From: Notolepis coatsorum | Taxonomy: Eukaryota > Chordata > Actinopteri > Aulopiformes > Paralepididae | Assembly: GCA_963971535.1 (NCBI GenBank) | Contig: OZ020589.1 | Location: forward strand, 77,970,159-78,034,158 | Direction: 5' to 3' | Length of the DNA: 64,000 nt | Shown here: piece after piece, positions 35,340 to 46,431 of the stretch | Layout of the letters: every line of letters begins with the position of its first letter | Numbering within the stretch: position 1 is the first letter of the stretch | Made by a program: the position numbers and the translations under genes | Notes under the pieces: model-generated | Told to the model about the DNA's origin: nothing | The model's input: the letters and a program-made list of their open reading frames with translations, nothing else | The model's database searches: none

Positions 35340-35540
35340 GCAGGGAGGGAGGCAGACAGGCTGACTAACAGGCCTGACTGAGAGAGAACAGCTAGGCTAG
35401 GCTGTCTCACAGGCCTGACTGAGAGAGAACAGCTAGGCTGTCTAACAGGCCTGACTGAGAGAGAACAGCTAGGCTGTCTAACAGGCCTGACTGAGAGAGA
35501 ACAGCTAGGCTGTCTAACAGGCCTGACTGAGAGAGAACAG
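35340..35540. repeat. 36-bp minisatellite (left part)
   Basis: About five copies of GAACAGCTAGGCTGTCTAAC followed by AGGCCTGACTGAGAGA. The array resumes at 36909-36972 beyond a LINE insertion. Confidence 0.93.
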
Positions 35541-36908
35541 CTCTCAGACAAGAACAAGTTACAGGTTGAAAAACCCTCAGCTCGGAACTAGGCAAAATCT
35601 GCATATGGCTCGCCGACAACAAACTATCAATACACATGGGCAAAACAGAGTCCATTCTCTTCGGTTCAAATAACAAACTCAGCAAGACCGACGGCTTCTC
35701 AGTTACAGTGGGTGACAATATTGTCACAAGGAAAGATGAAATTACCTACCTGGGTTCCATCCTAGAGGCTAATCTTTCCTGTGACAAAATGGCATCCAAT
35801 GTAATAAAAAAAGTCAATCAACGAACTCTTTTCTTGTACCGGATCTCCTCCTGGTAAACAAGAATACCCTGAGGACTCTGGCAGGAGCACTCATTCAAGG
35901 GTACTACGACTATGCTTGCACCTCATGGTACCAAAGCACCTCAAAGGCACTAAAAACCAAATTACAAACATCTCAAAACAAACTAGTCAGACTACTGCTT
36001 GACCTGACTCCTAGAACCCACCTCACCCCTGCACACTTTGCCAACCTAGGATGGCTTAGAGTAGACGACAGAGTACAGCAACTTGCAATGGGCCTGGTCT
36101 ACAAGATACACTACACGACCAAGGTACCCATGTACATGTCAAAGGTCAGTGAATACCACGATCACAACACCAGAGGGAGCTCCACAAATCATGTAAAACC
36201 CAGATTCGGCTCAAACAAGGGACTAAACACGTATTGCAATTATGCCACAACATGTGGAACGCCCTACCCAAAGCTGTAAAGGAATGTGAATCACTACCCA
36301 CCTTCAAAACACTCTCAAAGAACACCTACGGGAGACTGCAATTCAAAACTGGCCCCTACAAATGTCCTAACCCAGTTGTACAATAAAGACCAAGCATGGC
36401 TTTGTCAGTATTCCAATGTACCAACCCCCCCCCCACCTCCAATGTACAGCCCCACCCAACCCTACCCCACCTACCCAACCTCCTCCAATGTACAGTTTCT
36501 ATGTCAAATGTAGGTCAGTATTCCAATGTACAGTGTCCCCCCCCCTACCCAACCCCCCCCCCCCCCCCCCCCCCCACCTCCAATGTACAGCCCCACCCCA
36601 CCTACCCAACCTCCCCCAATGCACAGTTTCTATGTCAAATGTATATACACTCTTTTCTGGATTTTTTAGTATCACAAACATTACTGTATTTGAAAATCTG
36701 TATGTCATAAATGTATAGATGTAGCAGTACTGTCTATCTGTATGTCGTGTGTGTCATATGATGAATTGAAAATGGAGGACCCTGATGGAAACAAGACGAA
36801 AGTCTTTCTCAGGTCTGCATCCTCTTAACAATTGTATGTATTGAGCTGTACTGTACTGTACCCATTCTGCAATCTGTTAATAAACTTTTCAATCAATCAA
36901 TCAATCAA
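35541..36908 (+). mobile_element. LINE family A, 5'-truncated copy inserted in minisatellite
   Basis: It corresponds to the minus-strand LINE at 4000-5370. It begins in the RT (SDKNKLQVEK region) and ends in an (AATC)n tail. The frame at 35636-35857 holds KTESILFG and ITYLGS; a frameshift near 35850 and further breaks near 36145 and 36260 follow. Minisatellite units flank both ends. Confidence 0.92.
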
Positions 36909-36972
36909 TGTCTAACAGGCCTGACTGAGAGAGAACAGCTAGGCTGTCTAACAGGCCTTACTGAGAGAGAAC
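36909..36972. repeat. 36-bp minisatellite (right part)
   Basis: Just under two units identical in type to 35340-35540. Confidence 0.9.
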
Positions 36973-37335
36973 AATGACGAAAGCCGACGAAAGTGATCAT
37001 GACATTGTCTCTTTGTGTGGTATTCAGCACAAAAGTGCAAACATAAATCAGCATTGTTTTAGTGCTCGACGACGTGCCTTTTTTTCTAAATTAACTCAGT
37101 CCTGGAGCATGTAACAAATGTCAAACTGCCGTCACTTTCGCTGTGCTTGGTCGGTCAGCCTTCTCACGATACCAGATGTACAATAAACAACACCTGATGA
37201 TTTCACCAGTTGTTACAAATACACAGCCACCTCGACCAACGAGAAACCCAGATTTGGCTCTGGAGAAGGTCGGCATGTAAATAAAGGAGATGCACAGGGA
37301 CATGAGTGTAAAACGCTGAGGCAGCCAATAGCACC
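36973..37335. other. Noncoding sequence before gap
   Basis: No ORF or repeat recognised. It abuts the assembly gap. Confidence 0.4.
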
Positions 37336-37535
37336 NNNNNNNNNNNNNNNNNNNNNNNNNNNNNNNNNNNNNNNNNNNNNNNNNNNNNNNNNNNNNNNNN
37401 NNNNNNNNNNNNNNNNNNNNNNNNNNNNNNNNNNNNNNNNNNNNNNNNNNNNNNNNNNNNNNNNNNNNNNNNNNNNNNNNNNNNNNNNNNNNNNNNNNNN
37501 NNNNNNNNNNNNNNNNNNNNNNNNNNNNNNNNNNN
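37336..37535. other. Assembly gap (200 N)
   Basis: Exactly 200 N, a round number, so the true gap size is probably unknown. Confidence 0.99.
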
Positions 37536-37699
37536 GAACGCAGAAGCAAGCTATGCGGCTACATACAGCCAGGTGCCTGATTGAGCTAACTGTTAGCCAG
37601 TTAGCTGTTTAGCGTCAGCTGGGAACGTTCGTTTGATGCTATCAGTTAGCCTTGAGAATAGCAGGCCCTGGCACTCTGACTACGACATCATATTTGACA

Positions 37700-38030
37700 G
37701 AAGATGTAGTCGGGCCTGCACCATGACAAGGCTCTGGCCATAGCTTATTTGTCCCGACAGCGAGAGGCCTTTCGTCAACGTGGAGACCTGTGTTGCGGCC
37801 TTTCGCCCTGCGGGCCTTTTGTGCAGGTAAGATTAATGAAAATGTCATGACATTACCCCACTCTTCCTTCCTTCCCCTCCCGAATGTTTTGTTAATAACG
37901 ATGTTTTTTTCCAGGCAAAACATATGCTACTTCACAACATTTGGAGATACGACATGTGCTGTGTGTGAATGGTCGTTTGTGTAGCTTGGGTAGCGTTGGG
38001 CCGTTGGCCAAAGCTGTGTGTGGCCTGGTG
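37700..38030 (+). other. Candidate host exon pair, weak
   Basis: GTGCAG|GTAAGAT at 37826/37827 is a good splice donor, and TTTTTTTCCAG ending at 37914 a good acceptor, giving an 88-base intron. Upstream, one frame reads HDKALAIAYLSRQREAF and stays open to the donor. In that phase the downstream exon stops after about 17 codons. I do not recognise the protein. The signals could be chance; the gap lies only 160 bases upstream. Confidence 0.2.
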
Positions 38031-38116
38031 TCACAGTACCTGGCTAGCCTATTTAGCTGATGTCGGCCATTGGCTCCTTGCTGCTTTGGTTTCTCTGGTA
38101 TAGACCCTCTTCTTGT

Positions 38117-38370
38117 TGGATTTAAGTGTTGATCTTTGTCCTTTTGGATCTCTCATACATGCTCTAGTCTCTCTCTAACACACACACACATGACAAACAC
38201 ACATGTTCTCTCTCTCTCTCTCTCTCTCTTTCTAACACACACAGTCTGCCTATGGCGGCCTTTCTCGATGGCTAGGCTGTGCTCAAGGATCTTCAGTCAC
38301 AGTGCTCAGGTATTCTGCCACTGTGTACTCTCTGTTTAGGCCAAATAGCATTTCAATTTCTTTCCAATGT

Positions 38371-38409
<39 letters not shown>

Positions 38410-38657
38410 TTAAGTGTTGATCTTTGTCCTTTTGAATCTCTCATACATGCTCTAGTCTCTCTCTAACACACACACACATGACAAACACACATGTTCTCTC
38501 TCTCTCTCTCTCTCTCTTTCTAACACACACAGTCTGCCTATGGCGGCCTTTCTCGATGGCTAGGCTGTGCTCAAGGATCTTCAGTCACAGTGCTCAGGTA
38601 TTCTGCCACTGTGTACTCTCTGTTTAGGGCCAAATAGCATTTCAATTTCTTTCCAAT

Positions 38658-38706
<49 letters not shown>

Positions 38707-38985
38707 TTAAGTGTTGATCTTTGTCCTTTTGAATCTCTCATACATGCTCTAGTCTCTCTCTAACACACACACACATGACAAACACACATGTTCTCTCTCT
38801 CTCTCTCTCTCTTTCTAACACACACAGTCTGCCTATGGCGGCCTTTCTCGATGGCTAGGCTGTGCTCAAGGATCTTCAGTCACAGTGCTCAGGTATTCTG
38901 CCACTGTGTACTCTCTGTTTAGGGCCAAATAGCATTTCAATTTCTTTCCAATGTGTCTCTCTCTCTCTCTCTGTACACTGTATAT
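38117..38985. repeat. ~297-bp tandem repeat, three copies
   Basis: Each copy starts TTGGATTTAAGTGTTGATCT and contains an AC tract, a CT tract, a unique core (GTCTGCCTATGGCGGCC to CAAATAGCATTTC) and a terminal CT tract. Copies begin at about 38117, 38404 and 38701 and differ mainly in CT length. CT-rich sequence and TTGACTGTA text follow to about 39120. Confidence 0.95.
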
Positions 38986-39120
38986 TGACTGTAGAACGGG
39001 AGCTCTCTCTCGCTCTCTCTTTTGCTATATGTTGACTGTATCATGCCCCGCCTCGGGCAGCGCTATTATTTAAGAATATGTTGACTGTATAAAAAAAATA
39101 AATAAAAAAATTTAACCTTT

Positions 39121-39149
39121 TGGGGGGGGGGGGGGGGGGGGGGGGGGGG
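39121..39149. repeat. G homopolymer (29 bases)
   Basis: Uninterrupted G run, followed by CGCGTTAAATCGCGC. Confidence 0.95.
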
Positions 39150-39198
39150 CTCGCGTTAAATCGCGCACAGGGCCTCGCATTTCTCCCAGGCGGCCCTG

Positions 39199-39398
39199 GA
39201 TGTAGCAGTACTGTCTATCTGTATGTCATGTGTGTCATATGATGAATTGAAAATGGGGGACCCTGATGGAAACAAGACGAAAGTCTTTCTCAGGTCTGCA
39301 TCCTCTTAACAATTGTATGTATTGAGCTGTACTGTACTGTACCCATTCTGCAATCTGTTAATAAACTTTTCAATCAAGCAATCAATCAAGCAATGACA
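39199..39398 (+). mobile_element. LINE family A 3' tail fragment
   Basis: Nearly identical to 36718-36908 (GATGTAGCAGTACTGTCTAT through AATAAACTTTTCAATCAA). The tail is AATCAAGC-like. Confidence 0.9.
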
Positions 39399-39988
<590 letters not shown>

Positions 39989-40169
39989 GCTCTCTGCCGC
40001 AGGGTCGGGCCACTGGAGTGGAAGTTATAGAGGGGGCCATTTGAACATAATACGTTTTGACTGGCATGTGTTACACGCTCCACTGCACCATTGATTGAGC
40101 TCTTGTTTGCTAAATCACTGCTGGTTTCCTCTGTTTGGCAGGTCGGTGACACATTTGTGGTCACTTCTA

Positions 40170-40198
40170 TTGAGACAGAGAGAGAGGGAGAGAGAGAT

Positions 40199-40291
<93 letters not shown>
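40170..40291. repeat. (AG)n microsatellite
   Basis: AG tract with a few GG interruptions at the left end, followed by a 14-base G run at 40376-40389. Confidence 0.97.
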
Positions 40292-40294
<3 letters not shown>

Positions 40295-41600
40295 GGTAAT
40301 TTCAGCTAGGACAGAGAGAAAGGGAGAGAGGTGCAGCGTTGGTAACCAAGGGGAAGGAGAGAGGTAAGGAAGGAGGGGGGGGGGGGGGGTGAGTTGGCAT
40401 TGATAAAGGGCGGGGCATCTGAGAAATGACTGACCACAAGGAGAAAATGAGTGACAACAAGACAAGGGGAACAGAAGGCTTTCTAGGCTGTTGAACACTT
40501 ATACACTTGTATTGTGATGACTGACAGCTGACTGAAAAGAAAACAAAAGCAGAAACGCCTCATTTTGCTCAGCAGCAATCTTTGCCCCCCCCCCCCCTCC
40601 CCCCCCCCTCCTCCCTGGACACTCAGCGCAACACCACCCCTCCTCCTCATCACATCCCTCTCTCTCCCAGGCTCCCCCCGCCTCCTTCCTGTCCCTTGGT
40701 CATGCTTTTTACAGCTTGAAGGTGGGGGCAGTGGAGGGAGCTTAGTGTTATGGGTCAATGTCACTCTGTCAGTCAGTCAGTCAGTCAGTCAGTCAGTCAG
40801 TCAGTCAGTCAGTCAGTCAGTCACTCAGTCAGTCAGTCATCACTGCCAGTAACAGAGGGCTATGGAAGCTCTGAGACTACAGCCCCCACCCCTTTACATG
40901 TCAACTCTGACATCACCAACAGCTGCCCACTGTCTAAAGGTCACAGGCAACATCTCCAGGCAATGGAGATGCAAATTTTTGACCAATAGTATTTGTTTTG
41001 TCATACTTTTTTTTCTTACAGTTACACTGCTCACATTTATAAGAATTAGAATTAGGCACATTTCCGTCTCTGCTGAAGGCAATATTTATTATTACCCTAA
41101 ATGCTTTAACACATGGGCAACATTTTATAGCAATGTAAATATAATTATTTTAATTAAAAAAATTTGAAGAATTACTATGTCTTTATTGCGTATTGTTCCT
41201 GATAGCCCACTACATTCTTCATATTATTGTTATAATTATTTATGTATAGTATTATTATACATTAATTTTACCCATTTGCTAATCCCCATCCTTTACTGAA
41301 TGCAATATTGCTGATTAACAACAGTACATGGTCTAAAAAAGTAGCTTGGCCAATAAGATGCTAAGTTATCATTACACTTAGAGTCAATACATTGGGTAAA
41401 TACATGGCAATATAATTGTCTATCTCAAACCCCACCCTCTTTTCTTTATCCTCCAATCACAACTGGAGGGAAATTGTTTCATGTGGCATTTTATTTTCCT
41501 TTTCCTCTTTTTTTTCATTGTCCATTCATTCCGTCTCATATCACTACATTGCCATGTTCTCAAAGTAACAAATAAACACGCGACTCTCTGAAGAACTCTG
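40292..41600. other. Noncoding interval with (CAGT)n
   Basis: C runs near 40586-40610, then (CAGT)n at about 40768-40838. 40850-41600 is AT-rich with no ORF or shared repeat. Confidence 0.6.
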
Positions 41601-41611
41601 AGTGATCTAGT

Positions 41612-41912
41612 GTTGCTCACTGGCATCTACCTACCGGTTCGATTCCCGCTCCTCCCGGGTAGCGTGTCGAACAACGTCAGTGGCCAATCAGATCGCAGAA
41701 CCCGAACGCGGAACTGCAAGTGTGTTGGTAAAAGACTACACGCGTCCTAGAGCAAGACACTTAACCCCTAATTTCTCCCGATGTGCAGGTTGGCACCTTG
41801 CATGGTTGCCTCTGCCATCGTGTGTGAACGTGTGAGTGAATGGGTCAAATGTGAGGAACAAATTGTAAAGCGCTTTGGATAAAAGCGCTATATAAATACA
41901 GCCATTTACCAT
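41612..41912 (+). mobile_element. tRNA-derived SINE with L2-type tail
   Basis: A B-box GGTTCGATTCC lies at 41636-41646 about 25-30 bases after an A-box-like TCTAGTGTTGCTCAC. The body holds AGCAAGACACTTAACCCC and the 3' end GTAAAGCGCTTTGGATAAAAGCG, shared with L2-type LINE tails. Teleost SINEs of this design depend on L2 enzymes for mobility; that dependence is inferred from the tail. Confidence 0.75.
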
Positions 41913-41919
41913 CGAGCTA

Positions 41920-43162
41920 GCTGCTCTGTGTAATATATCTGCTCTGTGTAAAATATCTGCTCTGTGTAATATGTCTGCTCTGTGTAATATATCTGCTCTG
42001 TGTAATATGTCTGCTCTGTGTAATATATCTGCTCTATGTAATATATCTGCTCTGTGTGTAATGTAGCTGCTCTGTGTAATATATCTGCTCTATGTAATAT
42101 ATCTGCTCTGTGTAATATATCTGCTCTATGTAATATATCTGCTCTGTGTGTAATGTAGCTGCTCTGTGTGTAATATATCTGCGCTGTGTGTAATGTAGCT
42201 GCTCTATGTAATATATCTGCTGTATGTGTAATATATCTGATCTGTGTGTAATATATCTGCTCTGTGTGTAATGTAGCTGCTCTGTGTAATATATCTGCTC
42301 TATGTGTAATATATCTGCTCTGTGTGTAATATATCTGCTCTATGTAATATATCTGCTCTGTGTGTAATATATCTGCTCTGTGTGTAATATATCTGCTCTG
42401 TGTGTAATGTAGCTGCTCTGTGTAATATATCTGCTCTATGTGTAATATATCTGCTCTGTGTGTAATATATCTGCTCTATGTAATATATCTGCTCTGTGTG
42501 TAATGTAGCTGCTCTGTGTGTAATGTAGCTGCTCTGTGTGTAATGTAGCTGCTCTGTGTAATAGATCTGCTCTGTGTGTAATGTAGCTGCTCTGTGTAAT
42601 ATATCTGCTCTGTGTGTAATATATCTGCTCTATGTGTAATATATCTGCTCTGTGTGTAATGTAGCTGCTCTGTGTAATATATCTGCTCTATGTAATATAT
42701 CTGCTCTGTGTGTAATGTAGCTGCTCTGTGTAATATATCTGCTCTATGTAATATATCTGCTCTGTGTGTAATGTAGCTGCTCTATGTAATATATCTGCTC
42801 TGTGTGTAATGTAGCTGCTCTGTGTAATATAGCTGCTCTGTGTGTAATGTAGCTGCTCTGTGTAATATATCTGCTCTGTGTGTAATGTAGCTGCTCTGTG
42901 TAATATATCTGCTCTGTGTGTAATGTAGCTGCTCTGTGTAATATATCTGCTCTGTGTGTAATGTAGCTGCTCTGTGTAATATATCTGCTCTGTGTGTAAT
43001 GTAGCTGCTCTGTGTAATATATCTGCTCTGTGTGTAATGTAGCTGCTCTGTGTAATATATCTGCTCTGTGTGTAATGTAGCTGCTCTGTGTAATATATCT
43101 GCTCTGTGTGTAATGTAGCTGCTCTGTGTGTAATGTAGCTGCTCTGTGTAAACTAGCTGCTC
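41920..43162. repeat. ~1.2-kb minisatellite, ~18-20 bp units
   Basis: Alternating CTGCTCTGTGTAATATAT and CTGCTCTGTGTGTAATGTAG units. The last 350 bases settle into a regular dimer of about 38 bases (ATATCTGCTCTGTGTGTAAT then GTAGCTGCTCTGTGTA). It directly follows the SINE tail. The minus-strand 128-codon frame (YYTEQLHYTQSRYIT repeats) is a by-product. Confidence 0.95.
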
Positions 43163-43193
43163 TCCCACTGACAGTTGTAATGTGTTATTTCAG

Positions 43194-43503
43194 ATGAGAT
43201 GGAGAACACATTGGATATCCAGTGGTACCCGGAGTATTTGCCTCTGCCGTGGGAAGGCTTGGCAAGTAAACAATGTCTTGGCTGATTAAAGATGCCTCTC
43301 TCTCTCTTGCTCTCTCTCTCTCTATCTCTCTCTCTTGCTCTCTCCCTCTCTCTCTCGCTCTCGCTCTCGCTCTCTCTCTCTCTCTATCTCTCTCCCTCTC
43401 TCTGCAGCCCAAGGTAAGCTAAAACAGTTTGATCTGCTATTGATTCTCGCCCTTCTCCTCCTCACCCTGCCGACCTCCTCCCTCGCTCCCGTCCAAGACG
43501 TAG
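43194..43503 (+). other. Candidate two-exon host gene fragment
   Basis: TTATTTCAG precedes 43194. The frame reads EMENTLDIQWYPEYLPLPWE and reaches a donor-like A|GTAAAC at 43265/43266. After a CT-rich 142-base intron, an acceptor TCTGCAG ends at 43407. The next exon (43408-43503) encodes a hydrophobic run (FDLLLILALLLLTLPTSSLA) and ends at an excellent donor TAG|GTAAGT. The two exons (72 and 96 bases) join in the same phase, and both are multiples of three. I do not recognise the protein, and the window shows no further exons. Confidence 0.3.
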
Positions 43504-43721
43504 GTAAGTCAGCCAGTCAGCCAGCCAGCAGGCTGGAGCATTGAAGCGGAGACCAGAGGCTTATTGCTGCCGACCGTGTTTCTAATGGTTACCACTGGGG
43601 CTAATTGATCATCTCTTTGGTGTTAAAATCATAATTATGAAGCTTAAGGAAACATGGGTGGGGGGGGGGGGGGTTGAGATGCGGGAGCGGAATACAGATA
43701 GACGTTTAAACATGGAGGCTG

Positions 43722-43930
43722 TATTGATTGATTGATTGATTGATTGATTGAAAATTGTATTAACAGATTGCAGATTGTATTAACAGATTGCAGAATGGGT
43801 ACAATACAGTACAGCTCAATACACACAATTGTTAAGGGGATGCAGACCAGAGAAAGACTTTCATCTTGTTTACATCAGGGTCCCCCATTTTCAATTCATC
43901 ATAACAAATATGACATACATGACATGGGGG
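43722..43930 (-). mobile_element. LINE family A 3' tail fragment
   Basis: The (GATT)n tail start and the TTAACAGATTGCAGAATGGG text match 3996-4145. A 20-base piece (TGTATTAACAGATTGCAGA) is duplicated at its start. Confidence 0.88.
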
Positions 43931-44045
43931 AGAACGGAGGACGTTGTCACATGAGTAGGTCGTCACATTCATTATATTTCACCACCAGAGGGTCCTGTCT
44001 CCCATATTTTGCTATTTAAATGTCCAGAATTGGGGTCAGAGTTCA
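43931..44045. other. Receiving locus of Gypsy insertion (left part)
   Basis: Contains GTTGTCACAT (43943) and GTCGTCACAT (43959). It is continuous with 50492-50885 and 51755-51960 when the Gypsy and L1 insertions are removed. No gene is recognised. Confidence 0.5.
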
Positions 44046-44050
44046 CCTAC

Positions 44051-44727
44051 TGTTATGGTTTGTAAACAACCCCAACAGCACGGCACAGACAGGTAGTTCA
44101 GAGTTAGCCAAAAACCAGGGCGTATTTATTTCCAAAACAGAGAAGAGCAAAAACAACAAAAAGCATAAGGGGAGAATGTCCTTGAGCAGAGACGGCACTG
44201 TGGCGTTGCGCCTCTGACTCTGCGGCTCTGCAGCTACTTGGACATCCACTCGGGGAGGAACAGATCCACTCGGGAGGAACAGAGAGAGAGAGAATGTCAA
44301 CAAACGAGCGTATGGAATACAAGGCAGTCCAGTATTATTAGCCAGTACTAACACAAGCGACACATCTTCAGTGTTTACCAAAACACACAAAAACAGAATC
44401 CCGAAAATGTTAGGAAAAAACAGAGCATCCAAAAAAGTATGTTTCCAAAAACTCACCAAGGCGCAATTGCGCAAAGCGATCTACGAGGCACAGATCCACG
44501 GATGGCAGAGAGGAGCAAGAGCGGCGACTTCCAAAGACGTTCTGGAGAAACGACGGAGAAACACACGGGAGGAACAAGCAGCAGGTAGTGGTAAGCAAAA
44601 CGACCCGACACAGAACGTACAGAACCCCAGAGTATATAAGGGCTCCACCGAGCTGATTTGAAACTCACTTCAGGTGCGTGAGGGCAATTGGTACCTGGAA
44701 GCGTGCGGTATTGGACCAATCCTCACA
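44051..44727 (-). mobile_element. Gypsy 3' LTR
   Basis: It matches the 5' LTR, with a 19-base extra repeat (ATCCACTCGGGAGGAACAG-like, near 44265). The inferred self-priming sequence and TATA element are preserved. Confidence 0.93.
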
Positions 44728-45725
44728 GTACCCCCCCCCTCCACGGGAGCCACCCGGTGACCCGCCCGGCCTCTGCCTCCCCGGATGGGACCGATGGAAG
44801 TCGGTGACCAGGGCGGGGTCCATGATGAGGTGGCGGGAGACCCAGCTCCGTTCCTCCGGACCGTATCCCTCCCAGTCCACCAGGTACTGGAACCCCCGTC
44901 CCCGCCGCCGGACGTCCATGAGCTGACGGACCTTCCACTGGGGGTGTCCGTCCACCATCTCGGGAGGAGGCGGATCTGGAGCAGGAGGCATCAGGGGACT
45001 GAGAGAGACGGGCTTAACCCGGGACACATGAAAAACGGGATGAATGCGCATGGACGCAGGAAGCTTAAGACTCACCGCCCTGGGACTGAGCACCTTCTGG
45101 ATCTCAAAAGGACCGACGAACCGGGGGTTAAGCTTCTTGGCCGTGGATCGAAGCGGAAGATCCTTGGAGGACAACCATACCCTCTGCCCAGGTTGGTACG
45201 TCGGCGCAGGGATCCGGCGTCAGTTAGCTCCCCGACTGGCGCGCTCCGATGCCCGGAGCAGCGCTGTCCTGGTGATCTCCCAGACTTGACGACACCGGTC
45301 GAGATGCTCCTGCATGGAGGGAACTGCCACTTCCGACTCCTGTGCAGGGAAAAGAGGGGGTTGGTAGCCCAGGGATACCTCGAATGGCGAGAGGCCGGTG
45401 GCGGAACTGACCAGGGAGTTGATGGCGTACTCGACCCAGGGGAGGAACCGGCTCCAGGAAGCAGGTCTCTTGGCAGCAACACAACGGAGAGCAGACTCCA
45501 CGCTCTAGTTGATCTTCTCTGTTTGTCCGTTAGTCTGTGGATGGTAACCAGACGAGAGACTAACAGTTGCCCCCAATCCCTTGCAAAAGGCCCGCCATAC
45601 CTGGGAAGTGAACTGGGGACCCCGGTCCGAGACGACGTCCTGGGGAAACCATGGAGGCGGAACACGTGGCTTGTCAGGAGGTCCGCTGTCTTGGAAGCTG
45701 AGGGAAGCTTGGGAAGGGCCACGAG
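44728..45725 (-). pseudogene. Gypsy integrase C-terminal half and chromodomain
   Basis: Three frames (45072-45722, 45220-45501, 44665-45174) are needed to follow it. Integrase core remnants appear as [20 protein letters not shown] and then [20 protein letters not shown]. After [17 protein letters not shown], the chromodomain (about 44770-44950) reads [20 protein letters not shown] then [13 protein letters not shown]. The chromodomain places the element among chromoviruses and would direct integration through chromatin binding. At least two frameshifts and a stop break it. Confidence 0.88.
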
Positions 45726-46431
45726 GTGATTTGATTTGATTTTATTGATGGATTAAAAACACACAACAAGGATCCAAAGGATAACATGAGAAAGAGTAAA
45801 ACCCTTATTTCCGTCATGGTCCCAGGGCTGTTAGGCCACAACAAAAAAACACGACAATAACACAACACTCATACATTTAAAACATTATAAGACTAACCTA
45901 TCGCTAAAATTGTATACCCCACAATAACTAAAAACTGATTGGAAACCATATTCCAACATTCCAACTATAGGGGGCTATTCTTCTATTCTGTCCATGAGCC
46001 ACTTCCTGACGCTTCTCGTGAAGCTGTGGAGGCTCAAGCTCTGCTTGATGGGGATAGGCAGCGTGTTCCAATCCTGGGCTCCAGAGAAAGTAAGGGAGCA
46101 TTGGCCCAGTTTGGATCGGAAAGAAGCAGGCTTCAGGTTTGCTATGCTTGCTCTAGTTCTGTGGTTGTGGGATTCGTTGACCGGGGTGAAGTAGTTTTGG
46201 AGGTATCTAGGGGACCTTTGGTTTATAATATTGTGTACTATGTTCAGTCTGAGCTGGGTAACTCTGGCCTCTATAGGAAGCCAGTTTAGCTCCTGGAAGT
46301 GACTCCTCCCTATGTGGGTGCGAGGGCCAAGACCCATTACCACCCTTACTAGCTTATTTTGGGAAACCTGAAGCTTCTTTTTTATGTTCACTGTCAGGCC
46401 CTCGAACCACGATACGCTACCATAGTCCATA
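45726..46431 (-). mobile_element. LINE fragment inserted in Gypsy integrase
   Basis: About 706 bases. The frame 45975-46430 encodes a LINE RT C-terminus: SQNKLVRVVMGLGPRTHIG, FQELNWLPIEARV, HNHRTRAS and WNTLPIPIKQ. The tail at the left is GATTTGATTTGATTTT-like. It is related to family A but only moderately similar. Integrase sequence resumes on both sides; I could not define the target duplication. Confidence 0.88.

Noticed and set aside
37121-37549. 142-codon ORF across the N gap
   Set aside because: About 70 of its codons are N, so the frame continuity is meaningless.
42782-43168. 128-codon ORF with YYTEQLHYTQ repeats
   Set aside because: A by-product of the CTGCTCTGTG minisatellite.
44785-45729. 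314-codon plus-strand ORF
   Set aside because: It is antisense to the Gypsy integrase/chromodomain and has no domain of its own; the GC-rich pol region leaves antisense frames open.
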